Of a stretch of DNA of 64,000 nt, positions 33,772-43,207 are shown piece after piece. A program made the position numbers and the translations under genes. Where the stretch lies: contig NZ_CP124681.1 in NCBI RefSeq assembly GCF_029961765.1, positions 806,001 to 870,000 on the forward strand. Reading direction: 5' to 3'. The stretch comes from Nocardioides sp. QY071 (GTDB taxonomy: Bacteria; Actinomycetota; Actinomycetes; Propionibacteriales; Nocardioidaceae). The notes below the pieces were generated by a model. It was not told where the DNA came from. It saw nothing but the letters and a program-made list of their open reading frames with translations, and made no database searches. Numbering within the stretch: position 1 is the stretch's first letter; each line of letters starts with the position of its first letter.

Positions 33772-34793
33772 CGTGGGCTTTCGGTGGTCGGGGGCAGGTC
33801 CGCGAGGAGCAGGACCTTGCCGCGATGGCGGGACTGCTCGAGGAGTACGTGCGCTTCTGATGCCCTCTCGAGCGGGAGGACGGCGTGGGTGGTGGGGACG
33901 ATTGCGCGGCTCTCGTAGAGCGGCCACACGTGTCGCACGAGGTCGGCGATGATCTGGTCCTTCTCGTGGTCCGGCCGCATCCGCAGGCCGCTGCCGGTGA
34001 CCGTCAGGTTGTTCTTGAGCAGGGGCTCCAGGTCCATTGGCGCGGTCGCTCCGCTCTGGTGCCCGATCACCACCAGCCGGCCGCCACGGTCCAGCACCCG
34101 CAGGTTGCGCTCCAGGTAGGCCGCGCCGACGATGTCGAGGACCACGGCGGGCCGGATGCTGCGGGCGAGCAGCACTTCGGCGAAGTCCTGTCGGCGGTGG
34201 TCGATCACGAGCTCGGCCCCAAGGGCCTCGACGAACCCAGCCTTGTCCGGGGAGCCAACCGTGGTGGCCACCCGTACGCCGAGGGCAGACGCGATCTGTA
34301 CAGCCGTCGTCCCGATGCCGCTGGCCCCGCCGTGCACGAGCAGCCAGGACCCCGGTTCGGGCTTGTGGTGCATGTAGAGGTTCGACCACACCGTGGCGGC
34401 GGCCTCCATCAGCCCGGCGGCGTCCACGGCGGAGACGCCGGCGGGTACGGGAGCGAGGTGGGCGGCACGAACGGCGACGTACTCGGCGTACCCGCCGCCG
34501 GGCAGGAGCGCGCAGACCTCACGGCCGAGGAGGTCGTCCGCGACGCCCGCACCGACCGCGACAACTACTCCGGAGGCCTCGAGGCCGAGGTCGGCGACCG
34601 CCGCTGTACCCGGGTAGCTGCCGGCGCGCTGCATCAGGTCGGCCCGATTGACGCCCGCGGCGATCACGCGAACCAGCGCCTCCCCCTCGTCGGGCCGCGG
34701 CAGGGCCCGCTGGGTCGTCGTCAGGACCTCCGGACCACCCGCTCCCGCGGCCACCACGACGCGCATGGTGTCGGGGAGTGACGTCGCGCTCAC
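33768..34793 (-). CDS. Zinc-independent quinone oxidoreductase-like MDR protein
   Basis: A 341-residue medium-chain reductase, starting at GTG in a GTGA overlap with the upstream gene. RVVVAAGAGGPEVLTTTQRA at the start, VIAAGVNRADLMQRAGSYPG (PIG3/QOR type), WLLVHGGASGIGTTAVQIA as the NADPH loop and GRLVVIGHQSGA place it in the NADPH:quinone oxidoreductase branch. No zinc ligand pattern is seen. It may reduce an enone or quinone formed in the pathway; the substrate is unknown. Confidence 0.88.
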   Translation of the reverse strand: MSATSLPDTMRVVVAAGAGGPEVLTTTQRALPRPDEGEALVRVIAAGVNRADLMQRAGSYPGTAAVADLGLEASGVVVAVGAGVADDLLGREVCALLPGGGYAEYVAVRAAHLAPVPAGVSAVDAAGLMEAAATVWSNLYMHHKPEPGSWLLVHGGASGIGTTAVQIASALGVRVATTVGSPDKAGFVEALGAELVIDHRRQDFAEVLLARSIRPAVVLDIVGAAYLERNLRVLDRGGRLVVIGHQSGATAPMDLEPLLKNNLTVTGSGLRMRPDHEKDQIIADLVRHVWPLYESRAIVPTTHAVLPLERASEAHVLLEQSRHRGKVLLLADLPPTTESPR

Positions 34794-35794
34794 GAGACGG
34801 CGACCGCCTGGTCGAGCCCGAGCCACGTGGTCGCGTTGCCACGGAGCAACGAGGTGCGCTCAACCTCACCGAGGAAGGCGGCCCGGCGGACGAGCCCGCC
34901 CGCGGGCCGCTCGCCGAGCGGGTAGGGGTAGTCGCTGCCGACCATCACGCGCTCGGGACCCATGGTGTCGACCAGCAGGCGCAGAGGCGCCTCGTCGAAG
35001 ACGACGGTGTCCACGAAGAACCGGTCACGGTAGTGCGAGGGCGGATGCTCCGAGGTGCCGATGATGTCGTGGCGCTCACGCCAGGCGTTGTCCATCCGGC
35101 CCAGCCAGTAGGGGAAGGAACCACCGCCGTGCGCGAAGCAGATCCGCAGGTCCGGAGAGACCTGGTCGAAGACACCGCCGAGTACCATGGCGAGGATCGA
35201 GAGGTGGGTCTCGGCGGGCATCCCCGTCAGCCACTGCGCCATCCACCGGTCGAGACGTGGCGAGTTCGGCAGGTCCCAAGGGTGCACGAAGACCGGTACG
35301 CCGAGGCTTGCGCAGTGCTGGAGGAAGGTGACGATGCCCGCGTCGTCCAGGTCTCGGTCCCCGACGTGGTTGCCGATCTCCACACCGACGTGTCCGTTCG
35401 CCAGTGAGCGCTCGAGCTCGGCACACGCGAGGTCGGGGTCCTGCAGCGGCACCTGGCAGAACGGCAGGAGTCGGGACGACTCGGCGGTGATCTCCAGCGC
35501 GAGGTCGTTGAAGATGCGTGCGATCGCGGCCGCGTCGGCGGGTGCCGCGTCGTACCCGAAGAACACCGGGGTGGGGGAGACGACCTGCGTCTCGACGCCG
35601 TCGGCGTCCATGTCGGCCAGGCGGACGTCGGCGGCCCAGGCCGCGGAGGTGATGCGGCGGAACTCGCGGGAGCCGATCATCATGGTCGCCTCCGCCTCGC
35701 CCGTGACGTCGAGCCACAGGCGCGGCTCCGGTCCGGGGAGCTGGGGCCAGCCGTGCGGCACGTAGTGCGAGTGCACGTCGATGGCGGGAACCAC
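34790..35794 (-). CDS. nbaD: 2-amino-3-carboxymuconate-6-semialdehyde decarboxylase (ACMSD family amidohydrolase)
   Basis: A 334-residue TIM-barrel metal enzyme starting at GTG. AIDVHSHYVPHG gives the metal ligands His8 and His10. Later ligands are in VFVHPWD, CFAHGGGSFPYWLGR and VMVGSDYPYPLGE. This is the ACMSD signature set. It decarboxylates ACMS to 2-aminomuconate semialdehyde, the step after 3-hydroxyanthranilate ring opening. The ring-cleaving dioxygenase is the adjacent upstream gene. The nba name comes from 2-nitrobenzoate degraders that use the same enzymes. Confidence 0.9.
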   Translation of the reverse strand: MVPAIDVHSHYVPHGWPQLPGPEPRLWLDVTGEAEATMMIGSREFRRITSAAWAADVRLADMDADGVETQVVSPTPVFFGYDAAPADAAAIARIFNDLALEITAESSRLLPFCQVPLQDPDLACAELERSLANGHVGVEIGNHVGDRDLDDAGIVTFLQHCASLGVPVFVHPWDLPNSPRLDRWMAQWLTGMPAETHLSILAMVLGGVFDQVSPDLRICFAHGGGSFPYWLGRMDNAWRERHDIIGTSEHPPSHYRDRFFVDTVVFDEAPLRLLVDTMGPERVMVGSDYPYPLGERPAGGLVRRAAFLGEVERTSLLRGNATTWLGLDQAVAVS

Positions 35795-35798
35795 CTGC

Positions 35799-36332
35799 TC
35801 ACCCCTTCCCGGGGTGCAGGGCGCCGCAGTGCTCGCAGGTGCGGGCCTTCTCGTCCTCGTAGAACGTGGTGAAGACGGGCGGTAGGTCGGCCACGATGTC
35901 GCGCACCTGGAGCTCGACCTCGTGGACCAGCCCTGAGCACTCGAGGCAGTACCACTGGAACTTCTCCAGCGTTCCCTCCTCGCGGACCCGCTCGATCACG
36001 ACCCCGAGCGAGCCGGCCTCGGGGCGCTGCGGGGAGTGGGGCAGGTAGCCCGGGAGGAGCCAGGTCTCGCCCTCCTTGATCTCGACCGTGACCTTGCCCT
36101 CCGCGGTCATGACGTCGACGTGCATCGAGCCCTTGATCTGGTGGAACCACTCCTCGTACGGGTCGACGTGGAAGTCGGTCCGCTGGTTCGGACCGCCGAC
36201 GACCTGGACGATGAAGTCCTTGCCCGTGAAGATCGACTGGTTGTTCACGGGCGGCTTCAGCTCCGCCTCGTGCTCGCGGATCCACCCCATGAAGTCGAGT
36301 GGCGGGGTGACGGACGTGGTCGGCTGGGTCAT
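35799..36332 (-). CDS. nbaC: 3-hydroxyanthranilate 3,4-dioxygenase
   Basis: A 177-residue cupin. Fe(II) ligands His55, Glu61 and His99 are present ([15 protein letters not shown] and LPHSPQR), with substrate residues Arg51, Arg103 and Glu114 (VIERVREEG). The C-terminal rubredoxin-like site Cys129/132 ([12 protein letters not shown]) and Cys166/169 (TCEHCG) marks the bacterial form. It cleaves 3-hydroxyanthranilate to 2-amino-3-carboxymuconate semialdehyde using O2. ATGA overlap with the deaminase gene upstream. Every functional residue I can check is intact. Confidence 0.96.
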   Translation of the reverse strand: MTQPTTSVTPPLDFMGWIREHEAELKPPVNNQSIFTGKDFIVQVVGGPNQRTDFHVDPYEEWFHQIKGSMHVDVMTAEGKVTVEIKEGETWLLPGYLPHSPQRPEAGSLGVVIERVREEGTLEKFQWYCLECSGLVHEVELQVRDIVADLPPVFTTFYEDEKARTCEHCGALHPGKG

Positions 36333-36766
36333 TGCGCTTCCTCCTGGGGGGTGGTGGCCGGTAGGTGTGCCACGGCCTGGATCTCGATGAGCAGGTGGGG
36401 GTGGGGCAGTTGGTGGACGGCGACGGTCGTCCGCGTCGGTCCGGTCTCGTCGAAGTAGGTGCCGTAGACCTCGTTGTAGCCACCGAAGTCATTCATGTTG
36501 ACCAGGTACGACGTCACCTGGACCAGGTCGGCGAGGTCGCCGCCGGCGGCGCGCAGGATGTCGCGGATGTTCTCGATTACGGCAGTTGTCTGGGCCTGGA
36601 TGTCGAGACGGGTGGTCCCGAGCTCGTCGACCTCGACACCCTCGAAGGTGTTGTCGGGACGCCGACTGCTCGTGCCCGAGATGTAGAGGAGGTCGCCCGC
36701 ACGCCGCGCGTGCGGGAAGCGGCCGCGCGGCCGGGCCTTGGTCTCGACCAGGAAGGCGTCGCTCAC
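36329..36766 (-). CDS. RidA-family 2-aminomuconate deaminase
   Basis: A 145-residue RidA/YjgF protein starting at [43 protein letters not shown] and [17 protein letters not shown] are family blocks. Near the end [20 protein letters not shown] replaces the usual catalytic Arg region with Pro-His, the form seen in 2-aminomuconate deaminases of nitrobenzoate and aminophenol pathways. It would convert 2-aminomuconate to 4-oxalocrotonate with release of ammonia. Position between the decarboxylase and dioxygenase genes supports this. Confidence 0.88.
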   Translation of the reverse strand: MSDAFLVETKARPRGRFPHARRAGDLLYISGTSSRRPDNTFEGVEVDELGTTRLDIQAQTTAVIENIRDILRAAGGDLADLVQVTSYLVNMNDFGGYNEVYGTYFDETGPTRTTVAVHQLPHPHLLIEIQAVAHLPATTPQEEAQ

Positions 36767-37572
36767 TGCTTGCTCCTCTCACCGGCCGTCGCCACGACGG
36801 ACACCTCCACGGCTCCGAGCCCCGCGACCTCGGCGCTGACCGTTCCCGGTCGGAGGGCGACAGCCTCGGTCGCGGCGCCGGCGAGCACGACCGAACCTGC
36901 CGGCAGCTGTAGCCCGAAACGGCGCCCGAGGGCGGCCAGCCGGGGGAGGGTGCGCAGCGGGTGCCCGAGGATCGCCGCCGTCGTACCGCTGGCGACGACC
37001 TCCCCGTCGATGCGCATCGTGACCGCCTGGTCGTCGAGGTCGACCTCGTCGAGCCCACGCCAGGGCCCCACCACGAACCGCGCGGCCGAGGTGTTGTCCG
37101 CGACCACACGGGGGAGGTCGAAGCGGAAACCGTCGTAGCGCGAGTCGATGATCTCGAGACCGGCGGCGACGCCCACGATGGAGTCCGCGAGGTCGAGCGC
37201 CGGGTTGGCGAGGTCGACGTCGGTGCCGACGAGGAAGGCGACCTCGGGCTCGACCCGCGGGTGGATGAGGGCGTCCAGGGCCAGGGCGCCACCGTCCGCC
37301 ACCTGCATCGCGTCGGTGAGCCGGCCGACGATGAGCTCGTCGACGCCCATCTGGCGCATCTTGGCCTCGCTGGTGAACCCGAGCTTGAGGCCCACAGCCC
37401 GCTCTCCGCGGGCGCGCCGGCGGGAGAGCAGCGCGGCTTGGGTCGCGTAGGCCTCCTCGAGGCTCAGCTCGGGCCACGCCTGCGTCGTGCGGACCGGTGT
37501 GGCGCTCTGCTGCGCGGTGTCGAGGACCTCCGCGGCACCGGTGACCAGCGCGGGTGCCTCCGGCGCGCTCAC
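36763..37572 (-). CDS. 4-oxalocrotonate decarboxylase (hydratase/decarboxylase family)
   Basis: A 269-residue protein starting at the GTG overlapping the aldehyde dehydrogenase stop. [40 protein letters not shown] (metal-binding Glu pair), [20 protein letters not shown] and [11 protein letters not shown] are typical of 4-oxalocrotonate decarboxylase and the related 2-keto-4-pentenoate hydratase. The product is 2-hydroxypenta-2,4-dienoate. The hydratase that should follow is only a fragment (50761), so the host must supply it. Confidence 0.88.
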   Translation of the reverse strand: MSAPEAPALVTGAAEVLDTAQQSATPVRTTQAWPELSLEEAYATQAALLSRRRARGERAVGLKLGFTSEAKMRQMGVDELIVGRLTDAMQVADGGALALDALIHPRVEPEVAFLVGTDVDLANPALDLADSIVGVAAGLEIIDSRYDGFRFDLPRVVADNTSAARFVVGPWRGLDEVDLDDQAVTMRIDGEVVASGTTAAILGHPLRTLPRLAALGRRFGLQLPAGSVVLAGAATEAVALRPGTVSAEVAGLGAVEVSVVATAGERSKQ

Positions 37573-39023
37573 AGCGCCACGCACACGTTCGTGGTCTCGG
37601 TGTAGAAGTCGAGCGAGTGCCGGCCGCCCTCGCGGCCGATGCCGGAGAGCCCCATGCCGCCGAAGGGCGAGCGCAGCTCGCGCAGGAACCACGTGTTGAC
37701 CCAGGAGATCCCGGTCTCCATCTGCGCGGCGACCCGGTGCGCGCGTTGGAGGTCGGACGTCCACACCGCTGCGGCGAGCCCGTAGTCGGTGTCGTTCGCC
37801 CGGCGGACCGCCTCCTCCTCGGTGTCGAACGGCATCAGCGCCGCCACCGGGCCGAAGATCTCCTCGCGGACCACGCGGTCGCCGTCGTCCAGACCGGTCC
37901 ACAGGGTCGGCTCGATCCAGAACCCGCCGTCGAGAGCGCCGCCCGGGGTGGCGGCTCGCCCTCCGGTCAGGGTCTTGGCGCCGGACTGCTCGGCGAGCTC
38001 GAGGTAGTCGAGGATCTTCCTCTGGTGGCCCCGCGAGATCACCGGGCCAGTCGTCGTCGCCGGATCCGAGGGAGCACCCATGCGCAGGCCCTCGGCGGCG
38101 GCGACGAGCCGCGCGGTCACCTCGTCGAAGACGGACCGTTCGATGTAGACGCGCTCCGTGCAGAGGCAGACCTGTCCGGTGTTGGCGAACACCGAGCGGG
38201 TCAGCCCGGCCACCGTCGCGTCGAGGTCGGCGTCGGCGAAGACGAGGGCGGCGTTCTTGCCCCCGAGCTCGAAGGACACCGGCCGGATCCGCGGCGCGAC
38301 CGTCTTCATGATGCCGGCACCGGTCGCCGTGGAGCCGGTGAAGGTTACCCCGTCGATGCCCGGGTGGCTGGTGAGGTGCTCGCCAGCGGATCCGCTGCCG
38401 AACCCGTGGACGACGTTGTAGACGCCGTCGGGAACGCCTGCGGCGGCCAGGACCTCGGCGAGCACGGTCGCCGAGCCGGGAGTCTCCTCGGAGGGCTTCA
38501 CGATCAGGGTGTTGCCGCACGCCAGTGCGGGCGCCAGCTTCCACGTCAGCAGGAGGAGCGGGAGGTTCCACGGCACGATGGCGGCGACCACGCCCAGGGG
38601 CTTGCGGACGGCGTAGTTCAGCGCCTGTCGGCCGTCGCCGAGGTCCTGGAGGTAGGACTCGACGCCTTCGGCGCCGACGACGTCGGCGAAGGTGCGGAAG
38701 TTGGCGGCCGCGCGGGCGATGTCGAGGGCGCGGGCTCCTGCCTCCGGCTTGCCGGTGTCGGCGACCTCGGCCGCCAGGAGGTCGTCTGCGCGCCGGTCGA
38801 TCTCGTCGGCCACCCGGCGGAGCAGGGTGCAGCGCTCTTGGACGGTCGTCCGGCCCCAGGGCCCGTCGAGCGCGGCACGCGCCGCACGCACGGCTTGGTC
38901 GACGAGGCCGGCGTCGGCCTCGTGCACCCAGGCGACCTGCTGGCCGGTCGCGGGGTCGATGTCGGCGAACGCCTCGGCGCCGTCGGTGAACCGGCCGTTG
39001 ATGAAGTTCTTGTATTCACGCAT
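37569..39023 (-). CDS. Aldehyde dehydrogenase, 2-aminomuconate/2-hydroxymuconate semialdehyde type
   Basis: A 484-residue ALDH. NAD-binding IVPWNLPLLLLTWKLAPALA and VTFTGSTATGAGIM, catalytic Glu in FELGGKNAALVF and catalytic Cys in ANTGQVCLCTERVYI are in place; the end IGREGGRHSLDFYTETTNV is the pattern of muconic semialdehyde dehydrogenases. It oxidises 2-aminomuconate semialdehyde to 2-aminomuconate with NAD+. It overlaps the CoA-ligase fusion by 8 bp. Confidence 0.92.
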   Translation of the reverse strand: MREYKNFINGRFTDGAEAFADIDPATGQQVAWVHEADAGLVDQAVRAARAALDGPWGRTTVQERCTLLRRVADEIDRRADDLLAAEVADTGKPEAGARALDIARAAANFRTFADVVGAEGVESYLQDLGDGRQALNYAVRKPLGVVAAIVPWNLPLLLLTWKLAPALACGNTLIVKPSEETPGSATVLAEVLAAAGVPDGVYNVVHGFGSGSAGEHLTSHPGIDGVTFTGSTATGAGIMKTVAPRIRPVSFELGGKNAALVFADADLDATVAGLTRSVFANTGQVCLCTERVYIERSVFDEVTARLVAAAEGLRMGAPSDPATTTGPVISRGHQRKILDYLELAEQSGAKTLTGGRAATPGGALDGGFWIEPTLWTGLDDGDRVVREEIFGPVAALMPFDTEEEAVRRANDTDYGLAAAVWTSDLQRAHRVAAQMETGISWVNTWFLRELRSPFGGMGLSGIGREGGRHSLDFYTETTNVCVAL

Positions 39024-40920
39024 GGGATGTCCGTTCTGTGGGGGCCGAGTGGGGAGCCGTCGGGCGAGGTGGCTGGCGGTCCCAGGCGCCGTCGGTCCCG
39101 CGGCTGCGGAGCTCCGGCTTGCGGACCTTGCCGTTCTCCGTCAGCGGGAGGGCGTCGAGCCGGACGAGGAACCGGGGGATCGCGTACGCCGCGAGGCGTG
39201 GTCCGCAGAACGTGACCAGCTCCTCGAAGTCGAGGTCTGCGCCGTCCTTCACGACGACCGCCGCCATGACCTCGTCCTCGCCGAGCTCGGAGTCGACGGC
39301 GTACACCGCCACCTCCGCGATCGCGGGGTGGGCGCGCAGCACGTCCTCGACCTCGAGGGAGGAGATGTTCTCGCCGCGACGCCTGATCACGTCCTTGATG
39401 CGGTCGACGAAGCGGATGGACCCGTCCGGCTCGACGCACACGCGGTCGCCGCTGTGGAACCACAGGTCCTGCCAGGCAGCCGCGGTCGCCTCGGGCATCC
39501 GGAAGTATCCGGAGGCGAAGGCGAAGGGCTGGTCGCTTCGCAGCAGCAGCTCGCCCGGGGTGCCCGGCGGTACGTCAGCGCCGTCGGCGTCGACCACCCG
39601 CATCCGGAAGCCCGGCTGCAGCGTCCCGACATACCCGGGTCGTTCCTCGCCGAGCCGGGTGGCCACCACCGCGTTGGTCTCGGTCGAGCCGTAGCCGTCG
39701 AGAAGGGCGACACCGAAGCGATCGCGGAATGGCCGCAGGAGGCGGCCGGGAGTCGCCGGTGACAGCGCGAGCCGCACCCGGTGGGCGCGATCGCGGTCCG
39801 ACGGCGGCTGGCTGTCGAGGATGCCGACCATCGCGCCGAGCAGGTACGTCACCGTTGCGCCGCTCTCCGCCATCTGCGTCCAGAAGCGAGACGCCGAGAA
39901 GCGACCGCCCAGCACGTAGGTCGCGCCGCTCACGACGGCCTGGCTGAAGGCGTTGAGGGCGTTGGTGTGGAAGAGTGGGAGGCAGGTGTGGAGCACGTCG
40001 TCGGGCTGGATGCCGATCTGGTCGCTCACGTTGTTGCCCCACCACCAGAACTGCGCGTGCGGGCAGATGACTCCCTTGGAGACGCCGGTCGTGCCCGAGG
40101 TGTAGAGGATCGCGGCCGGGTCGCCGGGCGCCGCGGCTGCGGGTGGCACGGGCTCGCCCATCGGCTCGGTCTGCTCGCCCAGGACCCACCGCGCCTCGAG
40201 GTCCGGCAGCGGCGGGAGGTCGTCGAGGTGTGTCTCGATGTCGGCCTCGACGACCAGGAGCCGAGCCTGGGAGTTGGCGAGGATGTGGTGCAATTGGGTC
40301 CCGCGCGCGGCGGTGTTGATCGGCACCGCGACTGCTCCCAGCCAGGCCGAGCCCAGCACGACGTCGAGCAGCTCCACCCGGTTCGAGACGAGGAAGGCGA
40401 CCCGGTCCCCCGCGGCGACCCCCCGCGCCGACAGGGCGCCCGCTGCACGCGCGACGGCCTCGACCATCTCGGCAGCGGTGCGGCGCACGTCTCCGCACAC
40501 GAGAAGGGGAGCCTCCGGCGTCAGGGCCGCCCGGGCGACCAGCATGCCCGGGACCGTGCACTCGCGCAGCGGCGTGTCCCGCGGGAGTCGGCGGGGATCG
40601 TCGCCGTCGTCTGCGCCTGCGTGCGTGGGGTCGGGGACGTAGGCGGCAGGGCCCGGCGCGGTCGGGGACGTCGTGAGCGGCAGCTCCCGTTGCAGGGGAA
40701 GGTCCTCGGGAGCTCCGACCAGTCGCGCCACGACGTGGAGGTCGCCCTCGCACACGACGGTGAGCAGCGTCGTGCCGTCGGCGGTCTGCGTCGAGGCGAC
40801 GACGCGACCCCGCTCGACGTGCACGTCGGCGAAGTCCTGGTGCCCGCAGCCGGGGCACAGCAGGCGGCGGGGGAAGAGGTGCTCGCCGCAGCCGCGGCAG
40901 CGCTGGACGTGGAGGCTCAT
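39016..40920 (-). CDS. DUF35/zinc-ribbon N-terminal domain fused to AMP-forming acyl-CoA ligase
   Basis: A 634-residue two-domain protein. Residues 1-90 carry a rubredoxin-like zinc ribbon (Cys8, Cys11, Cys22, Cys25 in CRGCGEHLFPRRLLCPGCG) and an OB-like strand set ending RLVGAPEDLPLQRELPL, the DUF35 arrangement found in ChsH2-type partners of thiolase-like aldolases. Residues from about 120 on are an ANL ligase: ILYTSGTTGVSKGVICPHA, GYGSTETNAVVATRL, FHSGDRVCVEPDGSIRFVDR and PLTENGKVRKPEL with the catalytic Lys. The substrate would be a carboxylate activated to its CoA ester. The thiolase-like gene is coupled directly upstream. This domain fusion is unusual. Confidence 0.88.
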   Translation of the reverse strand: MSLHVQRCRGCGEHLFPRRLLCPGCGHQDFADVHVERGRVVASTQTADGTTLLTVVCEGDLHVVARLVGAPEDLPLQRELPLTTSPTAPGPAAYVPDPTHAGADDGDDPRRLPRDTPLRECTVPGMLVARAALTPEAPLLVCGDVRRTAAEMVEAVARAAGALSARGVAAGDRVAFLVSNRVELLDVVLGSAWLGAVAVPINTAARGTQLHHILANSQARLLVVEADIETHLDDLPPLPDLEARWVLGEQTEPMGEPVPPAAAAPGDPAAILYTSGTTGVSKGVICPHAQFWWWGNNVSDQIGIQPDDVLHTCLPLFHTNALNAFSQAVVSGATYVLGGRFSASRFWTQMAESGATVTYLLGAMVGILDSQPPSDRDRAHRVRLALSPATPGRLLRPFRDRFGVALLDGYGSTETNAVVATRLGEERPGYVGTLQPGFRMRVVDADGADVPPGTPGELLLRSDQPFAFASGYFRMPEATAAAWQDLWFHSGDRVCVEPDGSIRFVDRIKDVIRRRGENISSLEVEDVLRAHPAIAEVAVYAVDSELGEDEVMAAVVVKDGADLDFEELVTFCGPRLAAYAIPRFLVRLDALPLTENGKVRKPELRSRGTDGAWDRQPPRPTAPHSAPTERTSHA

Positions 40921-42071
40921 GCGACCGCCTCCAGCACCGCGACGTTGCCGCAGGACCCGTGCCGGTAGAGCACCATGCCGTAGCCGGTGACGACGCCGAT
41001 ACGTGCATCGACCTGCCGGCCGGACGCGCGCCCGCGCAGCTGCTGCACGACCTCGACTACGCCATGCATGCCGCCCGCCGCGCCTGCCTGGCCGGCGGAG
41101 AGCTGGCCGCCCGAGGTGTTGACGGGCAGGCGCCGGGTGGCGATCTTCTCGGTGATGAGGCCCTGGATGGCTTCGGGTCGGGCCACGCCGAGGTCGACGA
41201 GCTGCGACAGCACCATGGCGGGGTAGTCGTCGTACACGCTGATCACGTCGGCGTCGGCCGGTGCCACTCCTGCCTGGTCCCAGGCAGCGGGGGCGCAGCG
41301 GGCGACGGCGGTCTCGATGCCGTCACCCGACTGGTTGTCGGCGTTGTAGGAGGTGGTGACCGCCAGCACCCGGGCGCGGCGGCCGGTGGCCCGCTCCTCG
41401 CTGGTGACCACGATGGCATCCGCACCGGTCACCGGCGGAACGCAGTCGAAGCGGCCGAGCGGGGACGCGACGAGCGGGGCCTCGAGGTACTGCTCCAGCG
41501 TCATCGGTGAGCGGTAGACGGCTCCCTCGTTGAGCCCTGCCCACGCGCGCTGGGCGACGACGAGGTCGCCGTAGTCCCTCCGGTCCAGCTGCCACGCGGC
41601 CATCTGCCGCTGGGTCAGCATCGCGAAGAGGGCGTTCGGACCCGTCATCGGCAGGTCGGCCAGGTGGTCGACCGTCGCCTGGTTGTAGGCCTTGACCAGC
41701 CGGGTGTGCGCTGCGTTGTCCATCGCGTCGCCGGCGACCAGCACGACGACCGACGCGTCGCCGGCCTCGACCGCGCGTACCGCGTGCTGCAGCATCCCTC
41801 CGGCACTCGCACCGCCGTTGGTGTCCTGCATGAGCCAGCGGAGGTTGAGGCCCAGCCGCCAGGCGAGGTCGATGGCGTGGTCCGGGCCGAGGGTGAAGCT
41901 GGCGACACCGAGCCCGTCCACGTCGCGCGGCTCGAGGCCCGCGTCACGCAGGGCGCGGACCACCGCGTCGCGCAGGACTCCGGCGGTCGTGGTGCCCGCG
42001 CTGGGGTGACGGGTGTACGGCGACTCGGCGGCGCCGACTATCGCGACGTGGTCGCGGTGGGGGTGGGACAT
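40917..42071 (-). CDS. Thiolase-fold protein, Ltp2/SCP-x-like, without catalytic cysteine
   Basis: A 384-residue thiolase-superfamily protein of the lipid-transfer type. VAIVGAAESPYTRHPSAGTT opens; VDGLGVASFTLGPDHAIDLA and MQDTNGGASAGGMLQHAV follow. The position of the nucleophilic Cys (about residue 85) is Asn/Thr. The later His motif reads NTSGGQLSAGQAGAAGG. Claisen thiolysis is therefore unlikely; retro-aldol cleavage with a DUF35 partner, as known for Ltp2-ChsH2 in steroid degradation, is the better analogy. ATGA overlap with the fusion ligase downstream. Confidence 0.85.
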   Translation of the reverse strand: MSHPHRDHVAIVGAAESPYTRHPSAGTTTAGVLRDAVVRALRDAGLEPRDVDGLGVASFTLGPDHAIDLAWRLGLNLRWLMQDTNGGASAGGMLQHAVRAVEAGDASVVVLVAGDAMDNAAHTRLVKAYNQATVDHLADLPMTGPNALFAMLTQRQMAAWQLDRRDYGDLVVAQRAWAGLNEGAVYRSPMTLEQYLEAPLVASPLGRFDCVPPVTGADAIVVTSEERATGRRARVLAVTTSYNADNQSGDGIETAVARCAPAAWDQAGVAPADADVISVYDDYPAMVLSQLVDLGVARPEAIQGLITEKIATRRLPVNTSGGQLSAGQAGAAGGMHGVVEVVQQLRGRASGRQVDARIGVVTGYGMVLYRHGSCGNVAVLEAVA

Positions 42072-42160
42072 CGGGTCTCCTCCGGCGGGCCGCGCCGGTC
42101 AGGGCGCGGCCCGCGCTGGTGGGGGTGGGGACGTTCGTCAGTGATCCCGACGAAAGGGGC

Positions 42161-43114
42161 TCAGCTGGCGTCCTTGTAGAGGTCGCCGGCGTCGATGGAG
42201 TCCTTGAGCAGGCCGACCTCGACCATCAGGTCGATGACCTTCTGCACGCCCGCGGCGTCGAAGTCGACCTGGTAGTGCGGGAGCCGCATCTTGGCGGCGA
42301 CGTCCGCGCTCATCTCGGTGTACTTCGGCATCATCGCCTCTGCCACGCCGTGGGGGTCGGCCTCGATGTCGTCGACCGCCTTGGCGAGCGCGGCGCGGAA
42401 GCCAGAAACGACGTCGGGCTTGTCGCCCAGGTACTTCTCGGAGGTCGCGAACAGGCCCTGCGGTCCCTCCTGGTAGCCGACGAGGCGGACGTCGAGCTTG
42501 GCCTGGGTGGCGCTGAGGGTCGGCTCGGTCTGGAAGATGCCGTCGACGTCGCCGGCCTCGAGGGCGGCGGCCATGTTGGCCTGGGGAATCTCCACGAAGG
42601 TGACGCTGTCGGGGTCGAGGCCCTCTTGCAGCAGCACGCCGCGGAACCAGATGTCGCCGACCGAGCCCAAGGACGGGGTCGCCATCTTCTTGCCGACCAT
42701 GTCGGCGGGCTTCTGGATTTCGGAGTCGGCCAGGACATAGAGGCCGGCCGCGTACTCCTCCGTCCCGGCGATCGCGGGTGCGGCGATGGTGACCGGGATG
42801 CCGGAGGACTTGGCCGTGATCAGCGAGGGGTAGGACACCAGGGCCAGGTCGGTGCTCCCGGAGACGAGGGCGTTGATGGTGGTGGCGCCGTTCGCGGCGG
42901 GGGTGAGCTCGACGTCGAGTCCCTCGTCGGCGAAGTAGCCCTTCGCGATGGCGTCGTACACCGGCAGCGAGTCGCCGACCGGGGGGATGGAGAGCGTGAC
43001 CTTGGTGAGGCCGTCGGCGGTGGCTGCGTCGTCGTTGCCGCAGGCGGTGGTCGCGCCCGCCAGCAGCAGCGTGAGCGCAAGCACGCCAAGTCGTCGCTTG
43101 GTGCCCAGGTTCAT
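42161..43114 (-). CDS. NMT1/SsuA-like ABC substrate-binding lipoprotein
   Basis: A 317-residue lipoprotein. LGVLALTLLLAGATTACGN gives the lipobox ATTAC near residue 25. KVTLSIPPVGDSLPVYDAIA, KGYFADEGLDVELTPAANGA and DIWFRGVLLQEGLDPDSVTF are typical of the nitrate/sulfonate/taurine and thiamine-precursor binding family, often used for aromatic acids. It is the binding protein of the importer encoded by the next three genes upstream. Confidence 0.9.
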   Translation of the reverse strand: MNLGTKRRLGVLALTLLLAGATTACGNDDAATADGLTKVTLSIPPVGDSLPVYDAIAKGYFADEGLDVELTPAANGATTINALVSGSTDLALVSYPSLITAKSSGIPVTIAAPAIAGTEEYAAGLYVLADSEIQKPADMVGKKMATPSLGSVGDIWFRGVLLQEGLDPDSVTFVEIPQANMAAALEAGDVDGIFQTEPTLSATQAKLDVRLVGYQEGPQGLFATSEKYLGDKPDVVSGFRAALAKAVDDIEADPHGVAEAMMPKYTEMSADVAAKMRLPHYQVDFDAAGVQKVIDLMVEVGLLKDSIDAGDLYKDAS

Positions 43115-43207
43115 GGGTGTAACTCCTTTGAAGTCTTCTTCGTCGCAAGTGGCAGCGAAGGTCGCGGACGCGGGGCTGCGTTTAGTCGCTGGCCCTACGG
43201 CGTGGTG

